From Chelativorans alearensis (GTDB lineage: Bacteria; Pseudomonadota; Alphaproteobacteria; Rhizobiales; Rhizobiaceae), in NCBI RefSeq assembly GCF_010993735.1, contig NZ_WQNI01000026.1:1-36016 (forward strand): 36,016 nt of DNA. The letters run 5' to 3'. Made by a program: the position numbers and the translations under genes. The notes beneath the pieces were generated by a model. That model had not been told where the DNA came from. It ran no database searches and saw only the letters and a list, made by a program, of their open reading frames with translations. Positions 7,993 to 15,095 of this stretch are shown one piece after another. Position 1 is the first letter of the stretch. Every line of letters starts with the position of its first letter.

Positions 7993-8547
7993 ATGTTTCG
8001 TGCCGCCATCGCTTTTCTGATGCTTCTGGCGGTGGCAACCGCGCAGGCGACGGAAGCGGCTTGGGCGCTGTTGCGGAACGGCGGCCAGGTGGTGCTCGTC
8101 AACCATGCCCATGCGCCCGGCAGCGGCGACCCTGCGAATTTCGACCTGGAGAACTGCGCCACCCAACGCAATCTCTCCGAGCAGGGACGCCAGCAGGCGC
8201 GCGGGATGGGCGCGCTCTTCTACGCCCGCGCCGCCCCCATCGGAATGGTGCTGACCAGCCGCTACTGCCGTGCCCGCGATACCGCCGACATCGCCTTCCG
8301 CGACAGCCCGATCGAAACGTTCGACGCGCTGGACGAACTGGCGCGCGACCCGGAAGTGGCAGACGAGCAGATACGGGCCACCTTGCAGCGCATACTCGAC
8401 TACAGCGGCTCGGAAAATCTCGTCATGGTGACGCACGAAGCCAACATCGAGGCGATCGCCAATGTCCGGCCGCGGCAGGGCGAGGCGGTCGTTCTGTCAC
8501 GCTCGGACGATGGGGTCCGTGTCGCAGCCCGTCTTACCTTCGACTAA
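7993..8547 (+). CDS. Exported histidine-phosphatase-superfamily protein with altered catalytic motif
   Basis: A 184-residue protein with an N-terminal signal peptide (MFRAAIAFLMLLAVATAQATEA), so periplasmic. The body matches the short branch-2 histidine phosphatases of Proteobacteria: a first strand ending in VNHAHAPGSGDP, then CATQRNLSEQGRQQAR, TSRYCRARDTADIAF and a C-terminal VMVTHEANIEAI. Relatives normally read (M/V)RHA at the first motif, the phosphate-binding Arg followed by the nucleophilic His. Here Arg is replaced by Asn (codon aac), while the His, the downstream RCRA arginine and the late His remain. Activity may be lowered or the substrate different. The start at 7993 is fixed by GGAGG and the signal peptide. 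It is transcribed alone, diverging from the AEC permease. Confidence 0.8.
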   Translation: MFRAAIAFLMLLAVATAQATEAAWALLRNGGQVVLVNHAHAPGSGDPANFDLENCATQRNLSEQGRQQARGMGALFYARAAPIGMVLTSRYCRARDTADIAFRDSPIETFDALDELARDPEVADEQIRATLQRILDYSGSENLVMVTHEANIEAIANVRPRQGEAVVLSRSDDGVRVAARLTFD

Positions 8548-8653
8548 CATCCGCCCGGATTGAGCGCGACTGCCCTTTTCCTGCCGTTAAAAACCGATTA
8601 GACAGCCGGCGCACACTTAGAGAACCGAATCCCCCACACCGAGGGAACCCGCA

Positions 8654-8935
8654 GTGACGACGACATTTGACAAGGTTGCCGACATCATCGCCGAAACGAG
8701 CGAGATCGACCGCGACAAGATTACCCTTGAAAGCCATACCATCGACGATCTCGGCATCGACAGCCTGGACTTCCTGGACATCGTCTTCGCGATCGACAAG
8801 GAGTTCGGCATCAAGGTGCCGCTGGAACAATGGACGCAGGAGGTCAATGACGGAAGGGTTGCGACCGAGGAATATTTCGTCATGAAGAACCTGTGCTCCA
8901 AGATCGACGGCCTGGTGGCCGCCAAGGCCGCCTGA
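8654..8935 (+). CDS. acpXL: Acyl carrier protein AcpXL for very-long-chain lipid A fatty acid
   Basis: A 93-residue specialised acyl carrier protein that holds the growing (omega-1)-hydroxylated very-long-chain acyl chain (27-hydroxyoctacosanoate in rhizobia) before transfer to lipid A. The phosphopantetheine serine is Ser37 in [18 protein letters not shown]. The whole sequence, including [21 protein letters not shown] and [10 protein letters not shown], closely follows rhizobial AcpXL and not the housekeeping AcpP. Translation starts at GTG 8654 with GAGGGAA upstream. It is the first gene of a five-gene same-strand cluster ending at 13615. In Rhizobium leguminosarum the next gene is fabZXL; here the ketosynthase follows after 34 bp. 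Confidence 0.95.
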   Translation: MTTTFDKVADIIAETSEIDRDKITLESHTIDDLGIDSLDFLDIVFAIDKEFGIKVPLEQWTQEVNDGRVATEEYFVMKNLCSKIDGLVAAKAA

Positions 8936-8969
8936 GCACGCACCGACACCAAAACCGCAGCGAGGCGAC

Positions 8970-10154
8970 ATGAACCCGAAGGACGTGGTCATCACCGGGA
9001 TCGGCGTCGTCTCGTCGCTGGGCCTGGGTGTCGACGCGCACTGGCAGGCGCTGACGGGCGCCGCGCCGAAGCCCGTTCTCGATGGAGAGCGCTTCGCTCC
9101 CTATACGGTCCACCCGCTGCCCGAGATCGACTGGAGCACGCAGATCCCCAAGCGCGGCGACCAGCGCCAGATGGAGACCTGGCAGCGCCTCGGCACCTAT
9201 ACGGCGGGGCTCGCACTGGACGACGCCGGCATGAAGGACGACGAGGCGCTGTGCGCCTCCATGGACATGGTTGTGGCCGCCGGCGGCGGCGAGCGCGACG
9301 TGAACGTCGACCAGGACATCCTCGACACATCGCTCACCCGCAACGATCATGACGTGCTTTTGAACGAGAAGCTGACGACGGAGCTGAGGCCCACCCTGTT
9401 CCTGGCCCAGCTTTCCAATCTTCTGGCCGGCAACATCTCCATCGTCCACAAGGTCACCGGTTCCTCACGCACATTCATGGGCGAAGAGGGCGCCGGCGTC
9501 TCGGCGATCGAGACGGCAGCCGCGCGCATCCGCTCGGGCCAGTCGAGCCACCTTCTGGTGGGCGCTGCGTTCCAGACAGAGCATCCCGACATGCTTCTCG
9601 CCTACGAGCTTGGCCGCCACCTGCAGCGCGGCGGCTGGTCTCCGCTCTGGCAGCGAAGCCCGGAGGAAGGCGGTGGCGTCATCACCGGCTCGGGCGCGGC
9701 CTTCCTGGTGCTGGAATCGCGCGAACACGCGCAGAAGCGCGGCCGCACCGCATACGCCGCCGTCGGCCCCGTCGCCTCCGGCCGGGCGCGGCGCGGCGGC
9801 GATGGCCTGCAGGACGCGCTGGAGGAGATGGTGGGCAGACTGCTCGGCGGCGATGCGCCTATGCTGGCGATCTCCGGCGCCTCCGGCGCGCACGCGGTGA
9901 CGAAGGCCGAAAAAGCCGCGCTCGATGCCCGTGGACATGTCACGGCGCGCGGCTTCTCCTCGCTCACCGGGCACATGAAGGAGGCGCAGTTCCCCTTCGC
10001 CGTGGCGCTTGCCGCGCTCGCCGTTCATCACGGAAAGGCCTATCCTGCGTTCGCGGAGAGCGAACGTCCCTTCGAAGCCGCCCCCTCGGCCGCGTTGGCA
10101 ACGGCGGTCGGCTACAACTGCTTCGAGGGCATGGGGCTCGTGGTCAAGGCCTGA
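8970..10154 (+). CDS. fabF2XL: Beta-ketoacyl-ACP synthase homolog FabF2XL, catalytic cysteine absent
   Basis: A 394-residue thiolase-fold KAS II-like protein of the very-long-chain acyl cluster. Fold landmarks are VVITGIGVVSSLGLG at the N-terminus, GSGAAFLVLE, the late SSLTGHMKEAQFPFAVALA and the C-terminal GYNCFEGMGLVVK. Where condensing enzymes have TAC(A/S) this protein reads TGSSRTFMGEEGAG (residues 163-176). By my manual alignment a Glu (about 173) replaces the nucleophilic Cys, and the first active-site His region reads SGASGAHAVTKAE instead of NAHGTST. It therefore resembles a chain-length-factor (KS-beta) subunit and probably partners the intact FabF1XL next door. GAGGCG precedes the ATG. 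Regulatory and substrate-shaping roles are inference. Confidence 0.88.
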   Translation: MNPKDVVITGIGVVSSLGLGVDAHWQALTGAAPKPVLDGERFAPYTVHPLPEIDWSTQIPKRGDQRQMETWQRLGTYTAGLALDDAGMKDDEALCASMDMVVAAGGGERDVNVDQDILDTSLTRNDHDVLLNEKLTTELRPTLFLAQLSNLLAGNISIVHKVTGSSRTFMGEEGAGVSAIETAAARIRSGQSSHLLVGAAFQTEHPDMLLAYELGRHLQRGGWSPLWQRSPEEGGGVITGSGAAFLVLESREHAQKRGRTAYAAVGPVASGRARRGGDGLQDALEEMVGRLLGGDAPMLAISGASGAHAVTKAEKAALDARGHVTARGFSSLTGHMKEAQFPFAVALAALAVHHGKAYPAFAESERPFEAAPSAALATAVGYNCFEGMGLVVKA

Positions 10155-10216
10155 GGAAGATAGGGGCCTGAGGAAGATAGTGGCCTGAGGAAGATAGGGG
10201 CCTGAGAGATAAGGGG
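10150..10216 (+). repeat. 17-bp tandem repeat between the two ketosynthase genes
   Basis: Units CCTGAGGAAGATAGGGG begin at 10150, 10167 (one change) and 10184, followed by a shortened, degenerate copy at 10201. The first unit overlaps the fabF2XL stop codon. Each unit contains GAGGAAG, so the array presents several Shine-Dalgarno-like sites just before the true one for fabF1XL (GAGGAAGGAAG at 10219-10229). Confidence 0.85.
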
Positions 10217-10230
10217 CTGAGGAAGGAAGC

Positions 10231-11499
10231 ATGAAGACAACCGACAGCTTCGGAAGGCCGCTCGTCGCCGTCACCGGCATGGGCGTGGTCACCTCGCTCG
10301 GCCGGGGAAAGGACGAAAACTGGACGGCGCTGACAAGCGGGCGTTCGGGTATCCACCCCATCACCCGCTTTCCCACCAGCCACCTGGCCACGACCATCGC
10401 CGGCACCGTCGACTTCCTGCCCGAAAGCCGGCGTGGGGCAAGCCCCCTCACTTACGCGCTTGCGGACCTGGCGGCAGAAGAGGCGGTGGGCGAAGCCGGC
10501 CTTCCTGCCGCCGATTTCGGCGGACCGCTCTTCCTCGCCGCACCGCCGGTCGAGATTGACTGGCATCACCGGCTGCGCCTTTACGCGCAGTCGCAACGCG
10601 CGGGCGACTGGCGCAGCCTGATCGAGGCGGCGCGCGAGGCCAATGAGGCGGAGCTTTTCGACGAGAGCCAGTTCGCCACCATCGCCGACCGGATAGCGGA
10701 GAAATACGGAACGCGCGGCCTGCCGATCACGCTTTCGACGGCCTGCGCCTCCGGCGCCACGGCCATCCAGCTCGGTATCGAGGCGATCCGCCGTGGCGAG
10801 TGCGACCGGGCGCTGGCCATCGGCTCCGATGGGTCGGCGACGGCCGAGGCGCTCATCCGCTTCTCGCTGCTTTCGGCGCTGACGACCCAGAACGAGGTGC
10901 CGGAGAAGGCGTCGAAGCCCTTTTCCAAGGACCGCAGCGGCTTCGTGCTTGCCGAGGGCTCGGGCGCGATGGTGCTCGAATCGCTGGAAGGTGCCATCGC
11001 CCGCGGCGCGGAGATCCTCGGCATCATGCGCGGCTGCGGCGAGAAGGCGGACGACTTCCACCGCACGCGCTCCAAGCCGGACGGATCGCCCGCCATCGCC
11101 GCCGTGCGCGCCGCCCTTTCCGACGCCGGCATGTCGGAGGACGAGATCGAGTACATCAACGCCCACGGCACCTCGACGCCGGAGAACGACAAGATGGAGC
11201 ACCTGTCGCTGTCGACCGTCTTCGGGGTGCGCATGCCGACCGTACCGATCTCCTCCAACAAGTCGATGATCGGCCACACGCTCTCGGCGGCAGGCGCGGT
11301 GGAGGCCGTTTTCTCGATCATGACCATGCGCGAGGGCGTCATTCCGCCCACCATCAACTACGAGAACCCGGACCCGGCAATCGAGCTGGACGTCGTGCCG
11401 AACGTGAAGCGCGATGCCGATGTGGCAACAGTATTGTCCAACTCCTTCGGCTTCGGCGGCCAGAATACGTGTCTGGTGATGGCGCGGGAGGCGGGGTGA
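10231..11499 (+). CDS. fabF1XL: Beta-ketoacyl-ACP synthase FabF1XL (active condensing enzyme of the very-long-chain acyl cluster)
   Basis: A 422-residue KAS II-type enzyme with all expected catalytic residues: nucleophile Cys172 in LSTACASGAT, His312 in INAHGTSTPEND, Lys344 and His349 in SNKSMIGHTLSAAG, and the C-terminal SNSFGFGGQNTCLV loop. It would elongate AcpXL-bound acyl chains by decarboxylative condensation with malonyl-ACP. The conserved pairing with the cysteine-less FabF2XL upstream suggests a heterodimer. It is about 75 bp from fabF2XL, and the gap is filled by the 17-bp tandem array. The start at 10231 has a clear GGAAGGAAG site. Confidence 0.92.
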   Translation: MKTTDSFGRPLVAVTGMGVVTSLGRGKDENWTALTSGRSGIHPITRFPTSHLATTIAGTVDFLPESRRGASPLTYALADLAAEEAVGEAGLPAADFGGPLFLAAPPVEIDWHHRLRLYAQSQRAGDWRSLIEAAREANEAELFDESQFATIADRIAEKYGTRGLPITLSTACASGATAIQLGIEAIRRGECDRALAIGSDGSATAEALIRFSLLSALTTQNEVPEKASKPFSKDRSGFVLAEGSGAMVLESLEGAIARGAEILGIMRGCGEKADDFHRTRSKPDGSPAIAAVRAALSDAGMSEDEIEYINAHGTSTPENDKMEHLSLSTVFGVRMPTVPISSNKSMIGHTLSAAGAVEAVFSIMTMREGVIPPTINYENPDPAIELDVVPNVKRDADVATVLSNSFGFGGQNTCLVMAREAG

Positions 11500-11505
11500 A
11501 GGGGG

Positions 11506-11617
11506 GAATAGTGAATAGTGAATAGTGAATAGTGAATAGTGAATAAAGGGCACTGCACGGACATATTCGTCAAGACGAAACACCAGGAACTTACCATTAA
11601 CTACTCACTACTCACTA
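11506..11617. repeat. Heptanucleotide-array foldback element, copy 1
   Basis: Five perfect copies of the 7-mer GAATAGT (11506-11540) plus a degenerate sixth are followed about 55 bp later by an oppositely oriented array CTACTCACTACTCACTA (11601-11617). The two arrays are near-complementary, so a transcript could fold back. The element sits between fabF1XL and adhXL inside the operon. A second copy of the same design lies at 23675-23811. Confidence 0.85.
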
Positions 11618-11644
11618 CCCCACCAATAGCCGAGACACCGACCC

Positions 11645-12673
11645 ATGCGCGCACTGCAACTCATTGCCGATCGCCAGCTCGAAATTGCCGACGTCCCGCC
11701 GCCTCCTCCGCCCGGCCAGGGCGAGGTGACGGTGCGGGTTGGCGCCGTTGCGCTCAACCATATCGACGTGTGGGGCTGGCGCGGAATGGCATTTGCCAAG
11801 CGCAAGCTGCCGCTGGTGGTGGGGGCGGAGGCTTCCGGTACCGTTGACGCCGTTGGCGCCGGCGTCGGCAATCTCCTGCCCGGCCAGCTCGTCTCCATCT
11901 ACGGCGCGCGCACCTGTGGCCTGTGCCGCCCGTGCCGCGAGGGGCGCGACAATCTGTGCGAGAACGTCGGCGGCGTGCACGGCTTCCATCTCGACGGCTT
12001 TGCCCAGGAGAAGATCAACCTGCCGGCCCGCCTGCTCGTCCCCGCCCCGCCGGGCGTCGACGAGATCGGCGCCGCCGTCGCCCCCGTCACCTTCGGCACG
12101 GTCGAGCACATGCTCTTCGACAACGCCAAATTGGAGCCGGGCGAGACCATCCTGGTGCACGCCGGCGGCTCCGGCATCGGCTCGGCGGCCATCCAGCTCG
12201 CCAAGCGCATGGGCTGCACCGTCATCACCACCGTCGGCTCGGATGAGAAGATCGAGAAGGCGAAGGCGCTGGGCGCCGACCACGTCATCAATTACCGCGA
12301 GGACCGCTTCGAGGGCGCAGTGCGCAAGATCACCAGAAAGCGCGGCGTGGATGTGGTGTTCGAACATGTCGGCGCTGACACCTGGGCGGGCTCCATGCTG
12401 TCGCTAAGGCGCGGCGGCCGCATCGTCACCTGTGGCTCCACCTCGGGCGTTTCGACGAATATGAACCTGATGCAGCTCTTCCAGCAGCAGTTGAAGATCT
12501 TCGGCTCCTTCGGCTGCCGCATGGAGAACATGGCCGATGCCATGCAGAAGATGGCCGCCGGCCTCGTCGCGCCGGTCGTCGACACGGTGGTGGGCTTCGA
12601 GGACATCGAAACCGCGCTGAAGCGCATGGAAGGCCGCGACGTCTTCGGCAAGATCGTCCTGCGCGTTCAGTAG
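11645..12673 (+). CDS. adhXL: Zinc-type medium-chain dehydrogenase/reductase AdhXL of the very-long-chain acyl cluster
   Basis: A 342-residue MDR-family oxidoreductase. The N-terminal catalytic domain includes VGAVALNHIDVWGWRGM and a structural-zinc lobe with four cysteines in GARTCGLCRPCREGRDNLC. The Rossmann part has HAGGSGIGSAAIQLAK and GADHVINYRED. The catalytic-zinc GHE motif of alcohol dehydrogenases is replaced by GAEASG, so it may act as a reductase, possibly an enoyl reductase. In rhizobial clusters the gene at this position (adh2XL) is proposed to take part in chain elongation; its exact reaction is not settled to my knowledge. It ends 9 nt before lpxXL, consistent with one transcript. 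Confidence 0.88.
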   Translation: MRALQLIADRQLEIADVPPPPPPGQGEVTVRVGAVALNHIDVWGWRGMAFAKRKLPLVVGAEASGTVDAVGAGVGNLLPGQLVSIYGARTCGLCRPCREGRDNLCENVGGVHGFHLDGFAQEKINLPARLLVPAPPGVDEIGAAVAPVTFGTVEHMLFDNAKLEPGETILVHAGGSGIGSAAIQLAKRMGCTVITTVGSDEKIEKAKALGADHVINYREDRFEGAVRKITRKRGVDVVFEHVGADTWAGSMLSLRRGGRIVTCGSTSGVSTNMNLMQLFQQQLKIFGSFGCRMENMADAMQKMAAGLVAPVVDTVVGFEDIETALKRMEGRDVFGKIVLRVQ

Positions 12674-12682
12674 CGCCGCCGC

Positions 12683-13615
12683 ATGAATCGCCTCCTCGTC
12701 AAATTCGGCCGCCACCTTCAGACCGCTGAGCACTGGCTGACGGCGCAGATATCGCTCGCCGTCCTCTCCATCCTGCGCCACCTGCCGCCCGACAAGGCGC
12801 TGAATTTCGCCGAGCGCGTTGCCCGCAGGGTCGGCCCCCTGGTCGGCCGTCATCGCCTGGCGCTCGACAATTTGCGCAGGGCCTATCCGCAAAAGCCGCA
12901 AGCCGAGATCGAGGCCATCGCCTCCGACATGTGGGCCAACATGGCCCGCCTCGCCGTCGAATACGTGTTTCTCGACAAGCTGTTCGACTTCGACCCGGAA
13001 AGCGAGAGGCCCGGCCGCGTCGAGGTTACGGGCATAGAGATATTCAAGCGCGTGCGCGAGGAGAAGCGGCCGCACATCTTCTTCACCGGCCACCTCGGCA
13101 ATTTCGAGTTCCTGCCGATCGCAGCGGCGACCTTCGGCCTTAAGGTCACCTCTCTCTTCCGCCCGCCGAACAACCCTTATATCGCCGACTATATCCACGG
13201 CACCCGCACCACCTCCATGGGCGGCCTCCTGCCCTCGCGGGCGGGCGCGGCGCTGCAGCTTGCCCGCGTGCTCGAGAACGACGGCAATATCGGCGTGCTG
13301 GTCGACCAGAAATTCAGGCGCGGCGTGCGCACCCGCTTCTTCGGCCGCGAATGCGAGACGAGCCCGCTCGTGCCCAAGCTGGCGCGCCAGTACGACTGCG
13401 ACGTCTACCCCGCCCATTGCATCCGCCTGCCCGGCGGCCGCTTCCGCCTCGAGGTGGGCGAGAAGCTCGAACTGCCGCGCGATGAAAGCGGCACCATCGA
13501 CGTCGAGCGCATGGCGCAGCAGTTGAACGACGTCGTGGAGGAATGGGTGCGCGCCGACCCCGGCCAGTGGATGTGGTTCCACCGCCGCTGGGAGGTCAGC
13601 CGCAAGCGGCGCTGA
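12683..13615 (+). CDS. lpxXL: Very-long-chain acyltransferase LpxXL (lipid A secondary acylation)
   Basis: A 310-residue lysophospholipid acyltransferase-superfamily protein, the rhizobial counterpart of the late lipid A acyltransferases LpxL/LpxM. It moves the very-long-chain hydroxyacyl group from AcpXL onto lipid A at the inner membrane. It shows a membrane-proximal N-terminus, the HX4E-type catalytic motif in FFTGHLGNFEFLP, VTSLFRPPNNPYIADYI for acyl/lipid binding, VLVDQKFRRGVRTRFFG, and the C-terminal DPGQWMWFHRRW typical of LpxL proteins. It starts 9 nt after adhXL and closes the cluster. A short CTGAG/CTCAG hairpin follows the stop, but without a T-run. Confidence 0.93.
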   Translation: MNRLLVKFGRHLQTAEHWLTAQISLAVLSILRHLPPDKALNFAERVARRVGPLVGRHRLALDNLRRAYPQKPQAEIEAIASDMWANMARLAVEYVFLDKLFDFDPESERPGRVEVTGIEIFKRVREEKRPHIFFTGHLGNFEFLPIAAATFGLKVTSLFRPPNNPYIADYIHGTRTTSMGGLLPSRAGAALQLARVLENDGNIGVLVDQKFRRGVRTRFFGRECETSPLVPKLARQYDCDVYPAHCIRLPGGRFRLEVGEKLELPRDESGTIDVERMAQQLNDVVEEWVRADPGQWMWFHRRWEVSRKRR

Positions 13616-13760
13616 GGCCATCTCTCAGGCCGTTCCGCAGAAGCCGGCTGCGATATTTGCAAGGCTCATGCGTGGCTCAGTGGAAGCGGCCGCGGGCGGA
13701 GTCGGGGGAAGACCTGCCTGCCATCTTGCCAAGCTGGCCGATTCCCGTCTCTATGCCGCA

Positions 13761-15035
13761 ATGAATGAAAGATTGTTCCGCGCTGTCGACGAGCGTGTCG
13801 AAGAACTCGTCGCGCTTACCGTCGACCTGATCCGCTTTCCCACCGTCAACCCGCCGGGCGAGGCCTACACGCCTTGCGCGGAGTATATCGGCCGGCGGCT
13901 TTCCGCGCGCGGCTTCGAGGTCCGGCTCATCCGCGGCGAAGGCGCGCCTGGCGACAGCGACCGCTACCCGCGCACCAACGTGGTGGCGCACCGCGAGGGG
14001 CGGAGCCCCGGCCCCACCGTCCACTTCAACTCGCACATAGACGTTGTCGAGGCCGGCGAGGGCTGGACGGTCGATCCCTTCGCCGGCGTGGTGCGCGAGG
14101 GCAAGGTGTTCGGCCGCGGCGCTTGCGACATGAAGGGAGGGCTCGCCGCCTCCATCATCGCGGTGGAGGCCTTTCTCGCCGTGAACCCGGATTTTCCCGG
14201 CGCCATCGAGATCTCCGGCACGGCGGACGAGGAATCGGGCGGCTACGGCGGCGTGGCGCATCTGGCCAAGCAAGGTTTCTTCTCAAAACCCCGCGTCGAC
14301 CACGTCATCATTCCCGAACCGCTCAACAAGGACCGCATCTGCCTCGGCCATCGCGGGGTGTGGTGGGCGGAGATCGAGACGGCCGGCTCCATCGCCCATG
14401 GCTCCATGCCTTTCCTCGGCGATTCGGCGATCCGCCACATGGGGGCGGTGCTCAGCGCGTTCGAGGAGGAGTTGTTTCCGGCCCTCGAGGCCAAGGAGAC
14501 GCACATGCCGGTGGTGCCGGAGGGGGCGCGCCGCTCGACGATGAACATCAACTCCATCCATGGCGGGCAGACGGAGGATTTCTTCCCAGGCCTGCCGTCG
14601 CCCAACGTCGCCGATTCCTGCCGCCTCGTCATCGACCGCCGCTTCCTCATCGAGGAGGACATCGGCCAAGTGAAGGGCGAGGTGGTGGCGATACTGGAGC
14701 GGCTGAAGCGCGAGCGGCCGCGCTTTGACTACAAGATCCGCGACCTGATGGAGGTGCTGCCCCTGATGACGGAGCGCGACGCGCCGGTGCCCAACGCGCT
14801 CGCAGGGGCCATCCGCGAAGTCTTCGGCAAGGAGCCGGAATACGTGATCTCGCCCGGCACCTACGACCAGAAACACGTCGCCCGCTTCGGCCACCTGCAC
14901 GACTGCGTGGCCTACGGCCCCGGCATCCTCGACCTGGCGCATCGCCCGGACGAATGGGTGGGCATCGATGATATGGTCGAATCGGCCAAGGTGATGGCCG
15001 CAGGCCTCGATGCACTGCTGCGCGGCGTTGCGTAA
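13761..15035 (+). CDS. M20-family metallo-deacylase/peptidase (ArgE/DapE type)
   Basis: A 424-residue di-zinc hydrolase of the M20 family, acting on N-acyl amino acids or small peptides. Metal ligands and catalytic residues fall in HFNSHIDVVEAGEGW (first His/Asp), GRGACDMKGG (bridging Asp), GTADEESGG (catalytic Glu pair) and late GTYDQKHVARFGH. N-terminal LIRFPTVNPPGEAYTPCAEYIG is typical of the subgroup annotated as acetylornithine deacetylase/succinyl-diaminopimelate desuccinylase family, whose real substrates are mostly unknown. I set the start at 13761 because similarity begins at MNERLFRAVDERVEELVAL; a frame to 13668 adds an unlikely alanine/glycine-rich leader, and both starts have weak ribosome-binding sites. 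It lies 60 bp before a peptide ABC importer, suggesting it processes the imported compound. Confidence 0.85.
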   Translation: MNERLFRAVDERVEELVALTVDLIRFPTVNPPGEAYTPCAEYIGRRLSARGFEVRLIRGEGAPGDSDRYPRTNVVAHREGRSPGPTVHFNSHIDVVEAGEGWTVDPFAGVVREGKVFGRGACDMKGGLAASIIAVEAFLAVNPDFPGAIEISGTADEESGGYGGVAHLAKQGFFSKPRVDHVIIPEPLNKDRICLGHRGVWWAEIETAGSIAHGSMPFLGDSAIRHMGAVLSAFEEELFPALEAKETHMPVVPEGARRSTMNINSIHGGQTEDFFPGLPSPNVADSCRLVIDRRFLIEEDIGQVKGEVVAILERLKRERPRFDYKIRDLMEVLPLMTERDAPVPNALAGAIREVFGKEPEYVISPGTYDQKHVARFGHLHDCVAYGPGILDLAHRPDEWVGIDDMVESAKVMAAGLDALLRGVA

Positions 15036-15095
15036 GGGCGATTTACTCACCACCGGATTCGCGCTTCAATCGCGCCAAGAAATGGGAGATACGGC

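Noticed and set aside
12404-13621. 405-codon minus-strand frame
   Set aside because: Antisense to adhXL/lpxXL, composition typical of a shadow frame.
13612-13628. Terminator after lpxXL
   Set aside because: CTGAG/CTCAG can form a short hairpin, but no T-run follows, so I do not call it.
13668-13760. N-terminal extension of the M20 hydrolase
   Set aside because: The 31 added residues are Ala/Gly-rich without family similarity, and similarity starts at the Met encoded at 13761.
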